This document shows positions 7,995 to 17,780 of a stretch of DNA of 47,732 nt, one piece after another. The notes under the pieces were generated by a model that saw nothing but the letters and a program-made list of their open reading frames with translations, did not search any database and was not told where the DNA came from. Within the stretch, counting starts at the first letter, position 1; each line of letters starts with the position of its first letter. Position numbers and translations under genes: made by a program. The stretch comes from Betaproteobacteria bacterium (GTDB taxonomy: Bacteria > Pseudomonadota > Gammaproteobacteria > Burkholderiales > SG8-41). The stretch spans positions 1-47,732 of the forward strand of contig JAQGMV010000443.1 of NCBI GenBank assembly GCA_028292225.1, written 5' to 3'.

Positions 7995-9757
7995 CAGAGC
8001 TCGCGCAGCCTGAACACCGCGGTAAGCGGCAGCCTTCCCGTCAAAGTCCACATGAGCACCGGGCGCGGCAGCACGTGGCCGAACTCGGCCGAGTACGTTC
8101 CGGTATCGATGTGCAGCCTGGTGCAAGCGTTCACCGGTGTCAGCGCCAGCCGCAAGCCCTCGGGACCGGCGAGAGCGCACGAGCCGTCCGCTGTCTGTTC
8201 GGCCGTGACCGAAGGATGCAGCGGAATGTACCCAGTTGCGGCGTGCGTTCCCGAACCTGTCACTTCGTCGCGCCAAGTCACTTCGCGCTCGGTCAGCTCG
8301 ATGGTCCTCGTATGAACAGGACGTCCGGGCAGACGGGTGTAGCCGTCATGGCTGCAGCGCATGACGCACGACTGTGCGGTTTCTCCGCAGTGGAGCGCAA
8401 AAGGACGTGCGCGGCGGGCAACACGGAATGCATGCCACACTTCGGATGAGCTTTCGCCGTCTATGACGACAGCGTTGTGCGCCGCTGTCGAGCGCTCCCA
8501 GTCGCGCTGGGGGCCGGACGCATAACACGACGTTCCCGAGTTCGTCACGATGCGCTGTCCGTGCCACGACAGCTCGAAAGACAGAGTGTCCGCGTGCGCG
8601 TGTGCCGGCAGGTATTCGGGGCCCAGCGGCGCGGCGTCGAACCATAGCGAGATCGGGCCGCGGCGCGCGGCGACGTAACCGGTTTCGCCCAGGACCTGCA
8701 TGCCTTCATTCACCTCGGGAGGGGGCGTAATCCCGAGCCTCGCGGCGTAATCGGCTAGCGCCTGGGGCTCGGCGCTGATTTGAAACGCCGCATCGTTGAA
8801 GAACGCGATATCTCCATCCGGATGACTCATGGCTGACAGCCATCCGAGCATCGCCGGAATACGCTGAATCCACGCATCCGACACCGCCGCAGACTGCACA
8901 CTGCCGGCGAAGACTTTCGGATATGCCCTTTCGAGATTGACCAGATCGAGGACGTCTTCGAGGATAAGCGCGTGATACATCGGGCTGCGCTCGAAATGAC
9001 CGCCGTCGGCAAGAATCTGCTCGGGGAGCTCGCGCATGAGGATTGCCAACCCCATTCGCCGCCACCGGTCTGCTTCAGCGCCCTCGAAAAATACGCCGGC
9101 GAATACCAGCGCCTTCGCGTTGACGAACAGATGATTGCCGAGGAGGTGCCACTCGAGCCGGCGGGAGAGAAAGCGCGACTGCACCGCGAGGCTGTGCAGC
9201 GCGTTGGCCGTAAGCACGTTACCGGCGAGCGCCCAGCGGATCCAGTTCACGATACGGCACGAGATCGGGTACGGCTCCCAGCCGACGCCCTGTCCCGGCG
9301 GGTTCTCGCCGATCCAGCGCTCGATCAACGCGCCGTGCCATTCTCGCCGCGCCAGCGCATCCGATGCGGCCAGGTCGTCGAAATAGTGTGCGTTGTACAG
9401 CCAGAGCTTAGGGCGTTGGGGCGCATTCCAGTCGTCGGGAGCCGAAATCTCGTGCTCGACGTTCAGGAAACGAAAGCGCGTCGGGGAAAGCTGGCGCTGC
9501 GGATGCACGGCGCCGCGTGTCCACTGCTCTGAGGCCGCACGCTGCCCGGGCGCCTTCGACAGGTCGGGCGTGGGTCGCGACAGCCGGAAGCGCAGGCGCC
9601 CCCATACCTGGATCGGCCGCAGATGGCGCAGGGTGTGGAAATAAAGCAGGCCGCGGCTGAGGGGTGATCGTGCGGTCTCACCTGCGCTGCTCAGCCCCCG
9701 GTGCGTCTTCAAACCCGACACGTCTTGAGCCAGTGCTCGAGAACGAGCAAGGTCCAC
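7994..9757 (-). CDS. Heparinase II/III-like polysaccharide lyase family protein
   Basis: YNAHYFDDLAA, GVGWEPYPISCRIVNWIRW, LLGNHLFVNAKALVFAGVFF, GGHFERSPMYHALILEDVLDL, AHAHADTLSFELSWHGQRIVTNSGTSCY. Start probably a little downstream of 9757. Confidence 0.88.
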   Translation of the reverse strand: MDLARSRALAQDVSGLKTHRGLSSAGETARSPLSRGLLYFHTLRHLRPIQVWGRLRFRLSRPTPDLSKAPGQRAASEQWTRGAVHPQRQLSPTRFRFLNVEHEISAPDDWNAPQRPKLWLYNAHYFDDLAASDALARREWHGALIERWIGENPPGQGVGWEPYPISCRIVNWIRWALAGNVLTANALHSLAVQSRFLSRRLEWHLLGNHLFVNAKALVFAGVFFEGAEADRWRRMGLAILMRELPEQILADGGHFERSPMYHALILEDVLDLVNLERAYPKVFAGSVQSAAVSDAWIQRIPAMLGWLSAMSHPDGDIAFFNDAAFQISAEPQALADYAARLGITPPPEVNEGMQVLGETGYVAARRGPISLWFDAAPLGPEYLPAHAHADTLSFELSWHGQRIVTNSGTSCYASGPQRDWERSTAAHNAVVIDGESSSEVWHAFRVARRARPFALHCGETAQSCVMRCSHDGYTRLPGRPVHTRTIELTEREVTWRDEVTGSGTHAATGYIPLHPSVTAEQTADGSCALAGPEGLRLALTPVNACTRLHIDTGTYSAEFGHVLPRPVLMWTLTGRLPLTAVFRLREL

Positions 9758-11583
9758 AACTGCAGGGAGTGGTCGGCCCGGTGCGCGAAAAACTCGTCGG
9801 TCATTCTGCGCACCGCCGCCTGGGAGACATATTCATAGAGGGCGGCATTATCGCAAAACATCGAGTCCAGAAGCGGCCTATTTTTCTGCAGCCAGTGCCA
9901 CACCGGCGGATTGAAACCGCGCTTCCTGCGTGTGATTATCGATTGCGGCAGCACGTCACGGTACGCTTCTTTCAGGATATGTTTCTGCTCGCCTCGGGCA
10001 ATTTTCCAGCGGGTCGGAATGCGCGCGGCCTCCTCAATCATCGCGCGGGCGACGAAGGGGACACGAAGCTCGAAACCGTTCGCCATGCTCATGCGGTCCG
10101 CACCCTCCATCAGGTTGTACGGCAGAAAGCTGTTGAGATCCGCGTACTGCGCGCTCGCCACCGCGTCGCCGCCCGAGGCTTCGAACCAGTCGCTAATGAA
10201 AGCAGTTCTCGCGTCTTCCGGAAGCGTCTGTCCGGGCGGCACCAGTGTCGCCATCACCGCGTCTATCGGAAAGACGGACGACCAGTCCTGAAACGCCGCG
10301 CCGAGCGGCTTCCTGAGCGAGGTGAAAAAGCGTCGCAGGCGCCTGACCCTGTGGTTGCCGGCTGGCGTCTCCGGCAGCGTTCGCAGAAATGCGACGACCG
10401 CAGTGCTCAGCGGTCCCAGCCAGCCGCGCAGGCGTCCTGCCCACATCAGCGCGTTGTGGCGCGGATAGCCCGCGAAGAGCTCATCCCCCCCGTCGCCCGC
10501 GAGCGCGACCGTGACGTGCTCGCGCACCGACGCGGTGAGCAAGTGCGTGAGCGCGACGGTGGGGTTGCCGAACGGCTCGTCGAACTGTCGGGTGATAAGA
10601 TCCACGTACTGACTGATGTCGCTGCCGTTGAGGTCTGGATACAGGACGGTATGCTTGACGCCGAGCGCATCGGCGACGAGATTCGCATACGGGGACTCGT
10701 CGTATTCGGGATTGTCGCGGTACCCGATCGAAAAAGTCCTGATCGCGCCGCCGCGCGCCGCCATTTCGGCGACGATCACGCTCGAATCGATGCCGCCGCT
10801 CAGGAACGCGCCTATCGGCACGTCGGAGATCATCCGGCGCTCGACGGCCTGCCCGAATACCGTGCGCAGGGACGCTACCGCGCCGGGAAAATCGACGCCT
10901 GCCGGCTCGGACGGTCGCGGCACCGCCCACCACTGCCGCACCGAAAGCGTGTCGCCCGCCTCGTCAAAGTCGAAGCAGTGGCCGGGCGGGAGCTTCAGAT
11001 AGTCTTCGTAGATGCTGAAGGGCGCAGGCACGTACGAGTACAGTAGATACTCGTAAACCGATGCCCGCCGCACGCACGGGGCCGTGTCCGCCAGTGCGGT
11101 CAGCACTTTCAGCTCCGAACCGAAAATCAGCTTTCCCTGGGTGCGCCGGTAGAACAGCGGCTTGATGCCGACGTGATCCCTCGCGCCGAAGGCCCGGCGG
11201 CGCTCGCAGTCCCAGATGACGAATGCGAACATGCCGTCGAGCCGGTCGAGCACATCCGGCCCCCAGCGGCGATATCCCTCGAGGATGACTTCGGTATCCG
11301 AGTGCGTGGCGAAGACCGCGCCGGCGCGCTCGAGCTCGTCGCGCAACTCGAGGAAGTTGAAGATCTCACCGTTGAAGACGATGACGTGGCGCCCGTCGGC
11401 GGAGCGCATCGGCTGGTCCGCAGCAGCGGACAGATCGATGATCGCGAGCCGGTTGTGCGCGAGCAGAGCGTGCTCGTCATGCCAGATCCCGAACGCATCG
11501 GGGCCGCGGTGACGCGTGAGCTGTCCCCACGCAGTCCAATCGCGCGCCGGGCGCGGCCCGACGATACCCATGATTCCGCACAT
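9709..11583 (-). CDS. asnB: Asparagine synthase (glutamine-hydrolysing) / AsnB-WbpS-like amidotransferase
   Basis: MCGIMGIVG N-terminal Cys, RGPDAFG, FNGEIFNFLELR, SGGIDSSVIVAEMA, GDGGDELFAGYPRH. Confidence 0.93.
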   Translation of the reverse strand: MCGIMGIVGPRPARDWTAWGQLTRHRGPDAFGIWHDEHALLAHNRLAIIDLSAAADQPMRSADGRHVIVFNGEIFNFLELRDELERAGAVFATHSDTEVILEGYRRWGPDVLDRLDGMFAFVIWDCERRRAFGARDHVGIKPLFYRRTQGKLIFGSELKVLTALADTAPCVRRASVYEYLLYSYVPAPFSIYEDYLKLPPGHCFDFDEAGDTLSVRQWWAVPRPSEPAGVDFPGAVASLRTVFGQAVERRMISDVPIGAFLSGGIDSSVIVAEMAARGGAIRTFSIGYRDNPEYDESPYANLVADALGVKHTVLYPDLNGSDISQYVDLITRQFDEPFGNPTVALTHLLTASVREHVTVALAGDGGDELFAGYPRHNALMWAGRLRGWLGPLSTAVVAFLRTLPETPAGNHRVRRLRRFFTSLRKPLGAAFQDWSSVFPIDAVMATLVPPGQTLPEDARTAFISDWFEASGGDAVASAQYADLNSFLPYNLMEGADRMSMANGFELRVPFVARAMIEEAARIPTRWKIARGEQKHILKEAYRDVLPQSIITRRKRGFNPPVWHWLQKNRPLLDSMFCDNAALYEYVSQAAVRRMTDEFFAHRADHSLQLWTLLVLEHWLKTCRV

Positions 11584-11630
11584 GGGTCAGCGGCTGCTAC
11601 GCGGGGGTGATTGTCGAATTCCGGCCGCGG

Positions 11631-12410
11631 TCACTTTACGGCCGTGATCAACATGTGGAGACCATTCGCGGGAAAGAAGCGCCTGATCAGCCTTCGCGGC
11701 CACACCTTGCGCGCGAAGTTCAGGAGCAGCCCGGTGTGCCGCTGCCCCGCTGCCGAAGTGAGCAAGTCCCCGTGCGTGAGCTCGGTGGAAATCTGCACTT
11801 CCGAGAACCACGCGAACAGCCGGCGAGCTTCGTCAACCGAGTAGGCTTTCGTGCCGGGACTCTCGAGGTGCTGAGCGTAGAGGGAGGCGAGTGGCTCAAA
11901 TGGCTTCAACGCAAGAAGGCCGTAGCGTATCCATAACATTAAGCCGACGAAGCTACGCTTGTGGTAGATCATGATTCGAGCAATACCCCCCGGTTTCAGC
12001 ACCCGGTGCACCTCCGCGACCGCGGCGGCCGTGTTCGGGCTGTGGTGCAGCACGCCATACGAATATACGACGTCGAACTGCGCGTCTCCGAACGGGAGCG
12101 TTTCGGCATCACCTATTCGCAGGTCTGACGTGAGGCCGCGGCGTTCGAGCCGCGCGCGAGTGTGTTCCACCGCGTTACGGGTAAGGTCTATGCCGCTGAG
12201 ATTTGCTCCGGCCGCTGCGAACCGCTCGTGGTCGGCGCCGAGCCCCACGCCGATTTCCAGTACCCGCAGGTCTCTCGTCGCCTCGAAATCCGCGAATGAT
12301 GAGATGTACGGCTCGAGCTCGTAGCGCGTACGTGCCTGGTGGTTATAGGCGTCGTCACCCGTGAGATACAGCTCCTCACCGCAAGCGGCTCTCTCCCAGA
12401 AGTCGTGCAC
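11631..12410 (-). CDS. Class I SAM-dependent methyltransferase
   Basis: VLEIGVGLGADHERFAAAGANLSGIDLT, VVYSYGVLHHSPNTAAAVAEVHRVLKPGG. GTG at 12410 preferred over the ORF-track start at 12482, which overlaps the upstream gene. Confidence 0.88.
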   Translation of the reverse strand: MHDFWERAACGEELYLTGDDAYNHQARTRYELEPYISSFADFEATRDLRVLEIGVGLGADHERFAAAGANLSGIDLTRNAVEHTRARLERRGLTSDLRIGDAETLPFGDAQFDVVYSYGVLHHSPNTAAAVAEVHRVLKPGGIARIMIYHKRSFVGLMLWIRYGLLALKPFEPLASLYAQHLESPGTKAYSVDEARRLFAWFSEVQISTELTHGDLLTSAAGQRHTGLLLNFARKVWPRRLIRRFFPANGLHMLITAVK

Positions 12411-12420
12411 ACTTCTTTTT

Positions 12421-14280
12421 TCAGGCTGCGTGATCGATTGTTCTCGCACTCGAATCGTCCCGTTTAGCGGCGCGCCCGGCAATTCCGAGGAGGGCCATTA
12501 AGTTGTTCTTGATCTCGCCGGCGTCATGGACGATATCGTTGTTCTTCATCAGCTCTTGCCGAAAGACAGCGAACTCCCTCTCGAGCCACGCAGGCTCGTC
12601 GAGCGCACGTTCGAGGCCGTCGAGATTTCCCACCAGACCCGCGTAGTCCGCGTCCCCATAGATGAATTTTTCGGAAGCGGTAACGCCGCCAAAGTTCAGC
12701 AGCAGATAGGGCTTCGCAGAAAACAGGAGGTCGAGTACGACTCCGGATGGAAATGTGATCGCGTGAGTAAAGCTGGCGAATAGCTCCGTCTTCGACAAGT
12801 CGCCCTCGGCGACGATGCGCATGTCGCTGAACTGCCGATAACATTCTCGCGAGTCCCTGGGATGCAGCTTTATCAGAACATCGAGGTGCTTGGCGACTGC
12901 GATTTCGCGCAACGCGGCGAGCACGCGACGATTCAGATGAACGTCGTAATTGGCGAAGAAACACCAGACCCGGGGGCGGTCGGCCACCGCTACAGCCGCG
13001 GTATTGTCGACCGAATCAACGCACGCTTTGAAGGAGCCGACGTACGCGACACGGGAAGCATCGGCGCCCCACACCTCGGCGAAACGCGCTTGGTTCGTCC
13101 TGCTGTCGGTCAGAAACCAGTCGCCGAACACCGGGAATGGCAATACATGCGCGAACTGGTCGCACTGCATGACATGGACGCATTTGAGGCCGAGCTTTCT
13201 CGCAGTGAGTGCGTCGGCCAGACCATGCGGGGATTTCTGCTCAAAGGTCAGCAGCACGCGCCACGCGGGCTGCGGCATCGCAGAGACCTCCGCTTCCAGC
13301 GCTTCGGCGTAGACAACGAGGTCCGGAAGCATCACGAGGAGCTCGCGGATCGACTGCGTGATGTCGACCGCCACGCCTACGACTTCCAGAGTTTCCTTTT
13401 TCTTCGTCAATATCAGCGACGCGGCCTTCAGGTAAACACCCACCAGCCGGCGCAGTGACGGGCGCCGCAGCCGGACGGCGTGTACCGTTCCAGGCGCTGC
13501 GGCGGCAACCTGCATGCAAGCTTTCCAGTTCGCGCCTCTCGTAAAAAAGCTCTCCGCCGCCACCATGCTCGCACGCAAACCGGTCGAGCGCAGAAAAGGC
13601 GATATCACTTCACTTTGAGCCGGAGAGCGCGAGACCACCACGACGTCGGTTTCACTTTGCACTGGTGCGCCTGGCCCACGCTGCACGCGCTGCGAAGCCG
13701 GACGCAGTCCGGCGAGCGCCGCGAAAAAACGCACTGCGAACACCAGCCACACTCTCGAGAGTTCGAACCAGAGCACCGGCGATAGGCCGGTCACCCCGGA
13801 AAAGCGGTGAGTCGCATTCTTCTGCCCGCACACTTCAACGAGGTAAGGCAGGAATACGGCCTCGCGTGAATACAGCCGCACGCCCTGCAGCTCGTATTCC
13901 GACATGTAGTACGCCGAGGTCCTCCGCTGCAGGAGAAGCTTGCGCGGGAACACCACCTCGAATGCGCCTCCGCGCTCGCGCATCACAGCGATCGCCGAGT
14001 TGAGCGCGGCGATGTACCGCGCGAGAGGCATCGTCGTGCACTCGTAGTATGCGTTGGCGAATCCGGGCAGCAGCGAAAGTAAGTCGTTCTTCCGGGATGA
14101 AAGTTTCGCTGCGACCGCTTCGGTGAGTCGGCGCTGCTCGGAGGTGGAGAGCTCTGGAAAGTGAAGCCCCCCCTCTTTGCAACTGCCGGCCAGATCGCCC
14201 ACGATCAGATCGCGATCGCAAGCGACGGGCCACACCGATTCCGCGTCAGCCGCAGAAAAAATGATAAAAATCCGATTCAT
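12421..14280 (-). CDS. Unassigned large protein, possible GT-B glycosyltransferase
   Basis: MNRIFIIFSAADAESVWPVACDRDLIVGDL...; conserved block SAYYMSEYELQGVRLYSREAVFLPYL; C-terminal VLIKLHPRDSRECY and ITFPSGVVLDLLFSAKPYLLLNFGG resemble HP and (S/T)S-type nucleotide-sugar motifs of GT-B families. No named family recognised. Confidence 0.6.
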   Translation of the reverse strand: MNRIFIIFSAADAESVWPVACDRDLIVGDLAGSCKEGGLHFPELSTSEQRRLTEAVAAKLSSRKNDLLSLLPGFANAYYECTTMPLARYIAALNSAIAVMRERGGAFEVVFPRKLLLQRRTSAYYMSEYELQGVRLYSREAVFLPYLVEVCGQKNATHRFSGVTGLSPVLWFELSRVWLVFAVRFFAALAGLRPASQRVQRGPGAPVQSETDVVVVSRSPAQSEVISPFLRSTGLRASMVAAESFFTRGANWKACMQVAAAAPGTVHAVRLRRPSLRRLVGVYLKAASLILTKKKETLEVVGVAVDITQSIRELLVMLPDLVVYAEALEAEVSAMPQPAWRVLLTFEQKSPHGLADALTARKLGLKCVHVMQCDQFAHVLPFPVFGDWFLTDSRTNQARFAEVWGADASRVAYVGSFKACVDSVDNTAAVAVADRPRVWCFFANYDVHLNRRVLAALREIAVAKHLDVLIKLHPRDSRECYRQFSDMRIVAEGDLSKTELFASFTHAITFPSGVVLDLLFSAKPYLLLNFGGVTASEKFIYGDADYAGLVGNLDGLERALDEPAWLEREFAVFRQELMKNNDIVHDAGEIKNNLMALLGIAGRAAKRDDSSARTIDHAA

Positions 14281-14315
14281 GTCGCGCGTGGGTTGCCAAA
14301 GACTGCAATAGTACC

Positions 14316-15320
14316 TCAGGACGCGATTCCTGATTCCGGTGCGGCAGCGTCGGGCCACGCCTCATGAAACCTGCTCTCGTTCGTCCTTCCATCGGCGAGA
14401 AACCAATCACCGAAAACCGGAATGGGCAGTGCGTGCGCGAACTGGTCGCACTGCATGACCTGCACGCAGCTCAAGCCCAGGCGCCGCGCGATCGCCGTTC
14501 GAGTCCCGGTCGAACGTAAGAACGGCGCGAAGAATTCGGTTTGCGATTGCGCGCGCGTCACCACGATCAGGTCGACGTCTTGCAGCGACCTTGCCCCGGC
14601 GGTGGCCGCGGACGCGGCGCGCGACCTCGGCCTCCACGCCGTCAGGGCGAACGCGAAACGCAGGGCGAACACCGACCACACGCGCAGCGGGCTGAACAAC
14701 ATCACCGGCGAGATCCGCCGACGTGCGCGAGACCGATACGACGCCCGTTCCTGGTCGCAGACATCCAGCAGATATGGAAGAAAAGTTGCCTCCCTGTCAT
14801 ACAACCTTACCGAGCTGACGTGAAGCTCATACTCCGACATGTAGTAAGCAGAGCTCCGGACCGCCAGGCTCAGTTGCCGCGGGAAAACAACTTCGAACGG
14901 CTCGCCGGAGCCTTTCAAGCAGCGGATCGCCGCGCGCAGGGCACACACGTAGCGCGCGACAGGCATCACGGTGCATTCGTAAAATACGTTTGCGAAGCCT
15001 TGCAGTCCGGACAGGAACCGGTCCTGTTCGCCCGACAGACGCTGTGCTATGACGGAGCATGCGGCCGACTGCGCCGCCAGATCGAGCTCGGGAAAAAAAT
15101 AGCGGCCGGTCGCCGGCGGCGAGGCGATGTCTCCGATCACCCAATCGTCCCCGCTTATGCCGCTTGCGGCGGTGGCAATCAGGTCGCGCTCGGAAAAGAC
15201 GACGTGTATACGGCGCACGGGCGTATCGCCGACCACTGCGTTCCCGCGCGCGGGGAAGAACGGATCAATCGGGGCTGCGTGGTGCCCCTGGACACCGGCC
15301 TCAGATAAAGCGCAAGGCAT
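14316..15320 (-). pseudogene. Truncated, internally deleted tandem paralogue of the 12421-14280 gene
   Basis: Shares GFANVFYECTVMPVARYVCALRAAIRCL, FEVVFPRQL, SAYYMSEYEL, VRLYDREATFLPYLLDVC, FLRSTGTR, ARRLGLSCVQVMQCDQFAHALPIPVFGDWFLADGRTN with the neighbour, but lacks ~124 central residues and the whole HPRD-containing C-terminus. Start uncertain (possibly GTG before RRIHVVFSERD). Confidence 0.6.
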
Positions 15321-16272
15321 GGGAGCGCACTTGTCGAAAATCGTCGGTCTGAGCTATCCACGAATCAGGCTCTCGCACCGCACGAAGCTTTTTCAGCACT
15401 CGCTTTACCTTCGGCGGCACGATCGCCCTGAGTCTGCCCATCGGTCGGCGCTGCTCCAGGGTCTCGTATTCGGCGTACATGGCGAAGGCGTGCTCCCACA
15501 GCCCCTTCATCTCGCCGGCATTTGCTGCGCCCGCGTTGTAGGCAAAAGCTTCGGTGAACTCTTGGATCCACCTGGAATAGCGCTCGGGAAAATTCGCCTG
15601 GAACCGCACGAGGTCCTGCGTTTCCGGACACGGCGCGAAGGTGACAAGAGCATCCCGCGCCATGTAGAGCACATCCTGGAACATGAAATGTCTGCCGTAC
15701 CACGCGTCGGCGAACGCGAAAGAGAGCTCGTTCAGATTAAAGCTCTCCACCTGCGACGGGAAGGCGCGAAGAATCGCCAGCATGCGGTCGTTGCGTCGCA
15801 GCGAGTACATCGAATGCATGTAACTGCGCATCCACGTCGAGAGCCGCTCCGCCGGCGTGGCCGCGTCGATCGAAAAACTCTTTGCATGATCGTAGAGCCG
15901 GCCGAAACGCAGGCTGCCCCGACGGTTCTCGATCGAGATATAGCGACCCTGCGCGGACGCGCAACCCGGATCTTCCATCAGGAGGCGCGCGGCCCGAACC
16001 AACCCTCCCGGGCAAAGGTAATCGTCGTCAGGGCACAGTGTCACAATAGGGGCGCGGATTTGCTCGGCTGCGGTTTTCAGCCGCTGCGTCATCGACATCC
16101 CCGGATAATGACGGTACCAGTGCCGCCAGCGCGTGGCGTCCGGAAAGGGCTGGGCGGTGCCGTCCGCCACGACGACGTCCTGGATCCCGATGTGCTTAAG
16201 CCAGTCGAGCTGTCTCGCGAGCGTCCCGTGCCGATTGTACGTGGGAACGATAATGCCAATGTTTTCGATCAT
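15301..16272 (-). CDS. Glycosyltransferase, GT2-like (TIGR00180-type)
   Basis: MIENIGIIVPTYNRHGTLARQLDWL, VVVADGT, IVTLCPDDDYLCPGGLVRAARLL, GRYISIENR. Confidence 0.8.
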   Translation of the reverse strand: MIENIGIIVPTYNRHGTLARQLDWLKHIGIQDVVVADGTAQPFPDATRWRHWYRHYPGMSMTQRLKTAAEQIRAPIVTLCPDDDYLCPGGLVRAARLLMEDPGCASAQGRYISIENRRGSLRFGRLYDHAKSFSIDAATPAERLSTWMRSYMHSMYSLRRNDRMLAILRAFPSQVESFNLNELSFAFADAWYGRHFMFQDVLYMARDALVTFAPCPETQDLVRFQANFPERYSRWIQEFTEAFAYNAGAANAGEMKGLWEHAFAMYAEYETLEQRRPMGRLRAIVPPKVKRVLKKLRAVREPDSWIAQTDDFRQVRSHALRFI

Positions 16273-17780
16273 CTTGGCAAACTTTTTGCGGCCCTGAACA
16301 TCCAGTGCCGTAGTGATTGTCGCATCGACGGAAGGGCCAGCACTGCCGCGCCTACCAGAGCCGGCCAGACCAGCGCGAGCCACGCCACCGCGCCAGCTCT
16401 TCCGAGTTCCGGAGGCTCCAGCGCTTTCAGCAACAGCGCTGCAAGTGTGATGAACATGAGCGGGCGCAGCACATCGTCACGAAGCCAGACCCATTTCTGG
16501 GCATTGAGGTACCGACGGTGCAAAAACGCCGTCTGTAGCGAAACGTATATGACGTTCATCAGTATCCATGCGATCGCGGTTCCGATCATGCCCCCCGCTT
16601 TGGCGCCGATTATAATTGCCGGGATCACCACCAGCATGGACATCGCATTGAGCGTCACCGCGAGACGCGTCCAGCCGTATGCCGTCGCAAGCGACGCGGG
16701 AACATACATGAGCCCATTGAGCGTGTAGCCGATTGCGAGCAGGGAGGTGACGGCTGCTATCTGGGCTGCAAGCGAGGGGCTGCCTGACCACACCATCACA
16801 ACGGCATGCGAGAACAGGATCAGCAACATGGCCGCCGGAAGAACAGCAGCGGCGAGTGCCTGGCACGCCTGATGGTAGGTTCTAACGAGCGCCCCCTCGT
16901 CGTCGCCGGCGATGTCCTGGACCAGCCGCGGATACGCTGCCGTGACTATGGGACGCGCGAATATTGCGATGCCACTTGCAAGTGTCGCCGCCATCATGTA
17001 CTGACCGAAAGTCTCGAGGCTCAGCAGTTTGGACAGGACGAGCTTGTCGGTCTGCGCCATCGCGACGCCGAGCGAGTTCCCGAGGAACATGCCCGCCGCG
17101 AACCTCCAGATCGATTTGAGGCGATCAAGCCGGAACACGGTGGCGTCGCGCCCCGCGGGAAGCAGCCGCCTGAAGCGCAGCATCAGGACGACCGATTCAA
17201 CCACGGCGGTGGCGAATTGCCACTGGAAAAAAGCCCCGAGGTTTCCCCCGTAAACCGCCAGAATCAGAACGGCGCCCAGCGCCCGCACCGTCGCCATTGC
17301 CGAGGTGAACGCGTTGAGCCAGACCTGTTGCTGAAGGCCCTGAATCGCCGCTACGTACAATTGTCCCCACCAACGGGCCAGCAGCGCGAGTGCGAGCAGA
17401 CGCACGCTGTCGATCAGCATCTCGCGCGTGAGCACCACCGGATTGAGCCAGCTCGCCGCGAGCGCCGGAAGCACGAGCCACGCCACCAGCGCGAGCGCAG
17501 CCGCTATCGCACAATAAACGACTTCGACCGGAAGCATCAGTTCGCGGATACCGCTCGCAGTGTATTGCCCGGCGCTGTAGCGTGCCATTTCGCGGTTGAC
17601 CGCGGCGCAGATTCCCAGGTCGAGCAGATAGATCCAGACCTGGAGCGAGGCGAAAAAGCCGATCAGACCAATGGCCTCCATTCCGAGGTAGCTCGCATAT
17701 ACCGGCACGAAACCGATATTCATGAGCGTCGTCCACCCCTGCCCCAGGAAGTTGGCGACCACGTTCAGCTTGGTAGACAT
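16269..17780 (-). CDS. wzx: Wzx-type flippase / polysaccharide biosynthesis MATE-like protein
   Basis: 503 aa, ~12 hydrophobic segments; NVVANFLGQGWTTLMNIGFVPVYASYLGMEAIGLIGFFASLQVW, QTDKLVLSKLLSLETFGQYMMAAT. Confidence 0.85.
   Translation of the reverse strand: MSTKLNVVANFLGQGWTTLMNIGFVPVYASYLGMEAIGLIGFFASLQVWIYLLDLGICAAVNREMARYSAGQYTASGIRELMLPVEVVYCAIAAALALVAWLVLPALAASWLNPVVLTREMLIDSVRLLALALLARWWGQLYVAAIQGLQQQVWLNAFTSAMATVRALGAVLILAVYGGNLGAFFQWQFATAVVESVVLMLRFRRLLPAGRDATVFRLDRLKSIWRFAAGMFLGNSLGVAMAQTDKLVLSKLLSLETFGQYMMAATLASGIAIFARPIVTAAYPRLVQDIAGDDEGALVRTYHQACQALAAAVLPAAMLLILFSHAVVMVWSGSPSLAAQIAAVTSLLAIGYTLNGLMYVPASLATAYGWTRLAVTLNAMSMLVVIPAIIIGAKAGGMIGTAIAWILMNVIYVSLQTAFLHRRYLNAQKWVWLRDDVLRPLMFITLAALLLKALEPPELGRAGAVAWLALVWPALVGAAVLALPSMRQSLRHWMFRAAKSLPR

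Noticed and set aside
9664-11046. 460-aa plus-strand ORF
   Set aside because: Lies opposite the well-supported asnB; no family resemblance.
15127-16728. 533-aa plus-strand ORF
   Set aside because: Antisense to GT2-like and wzx genes; no recognisable motifs.
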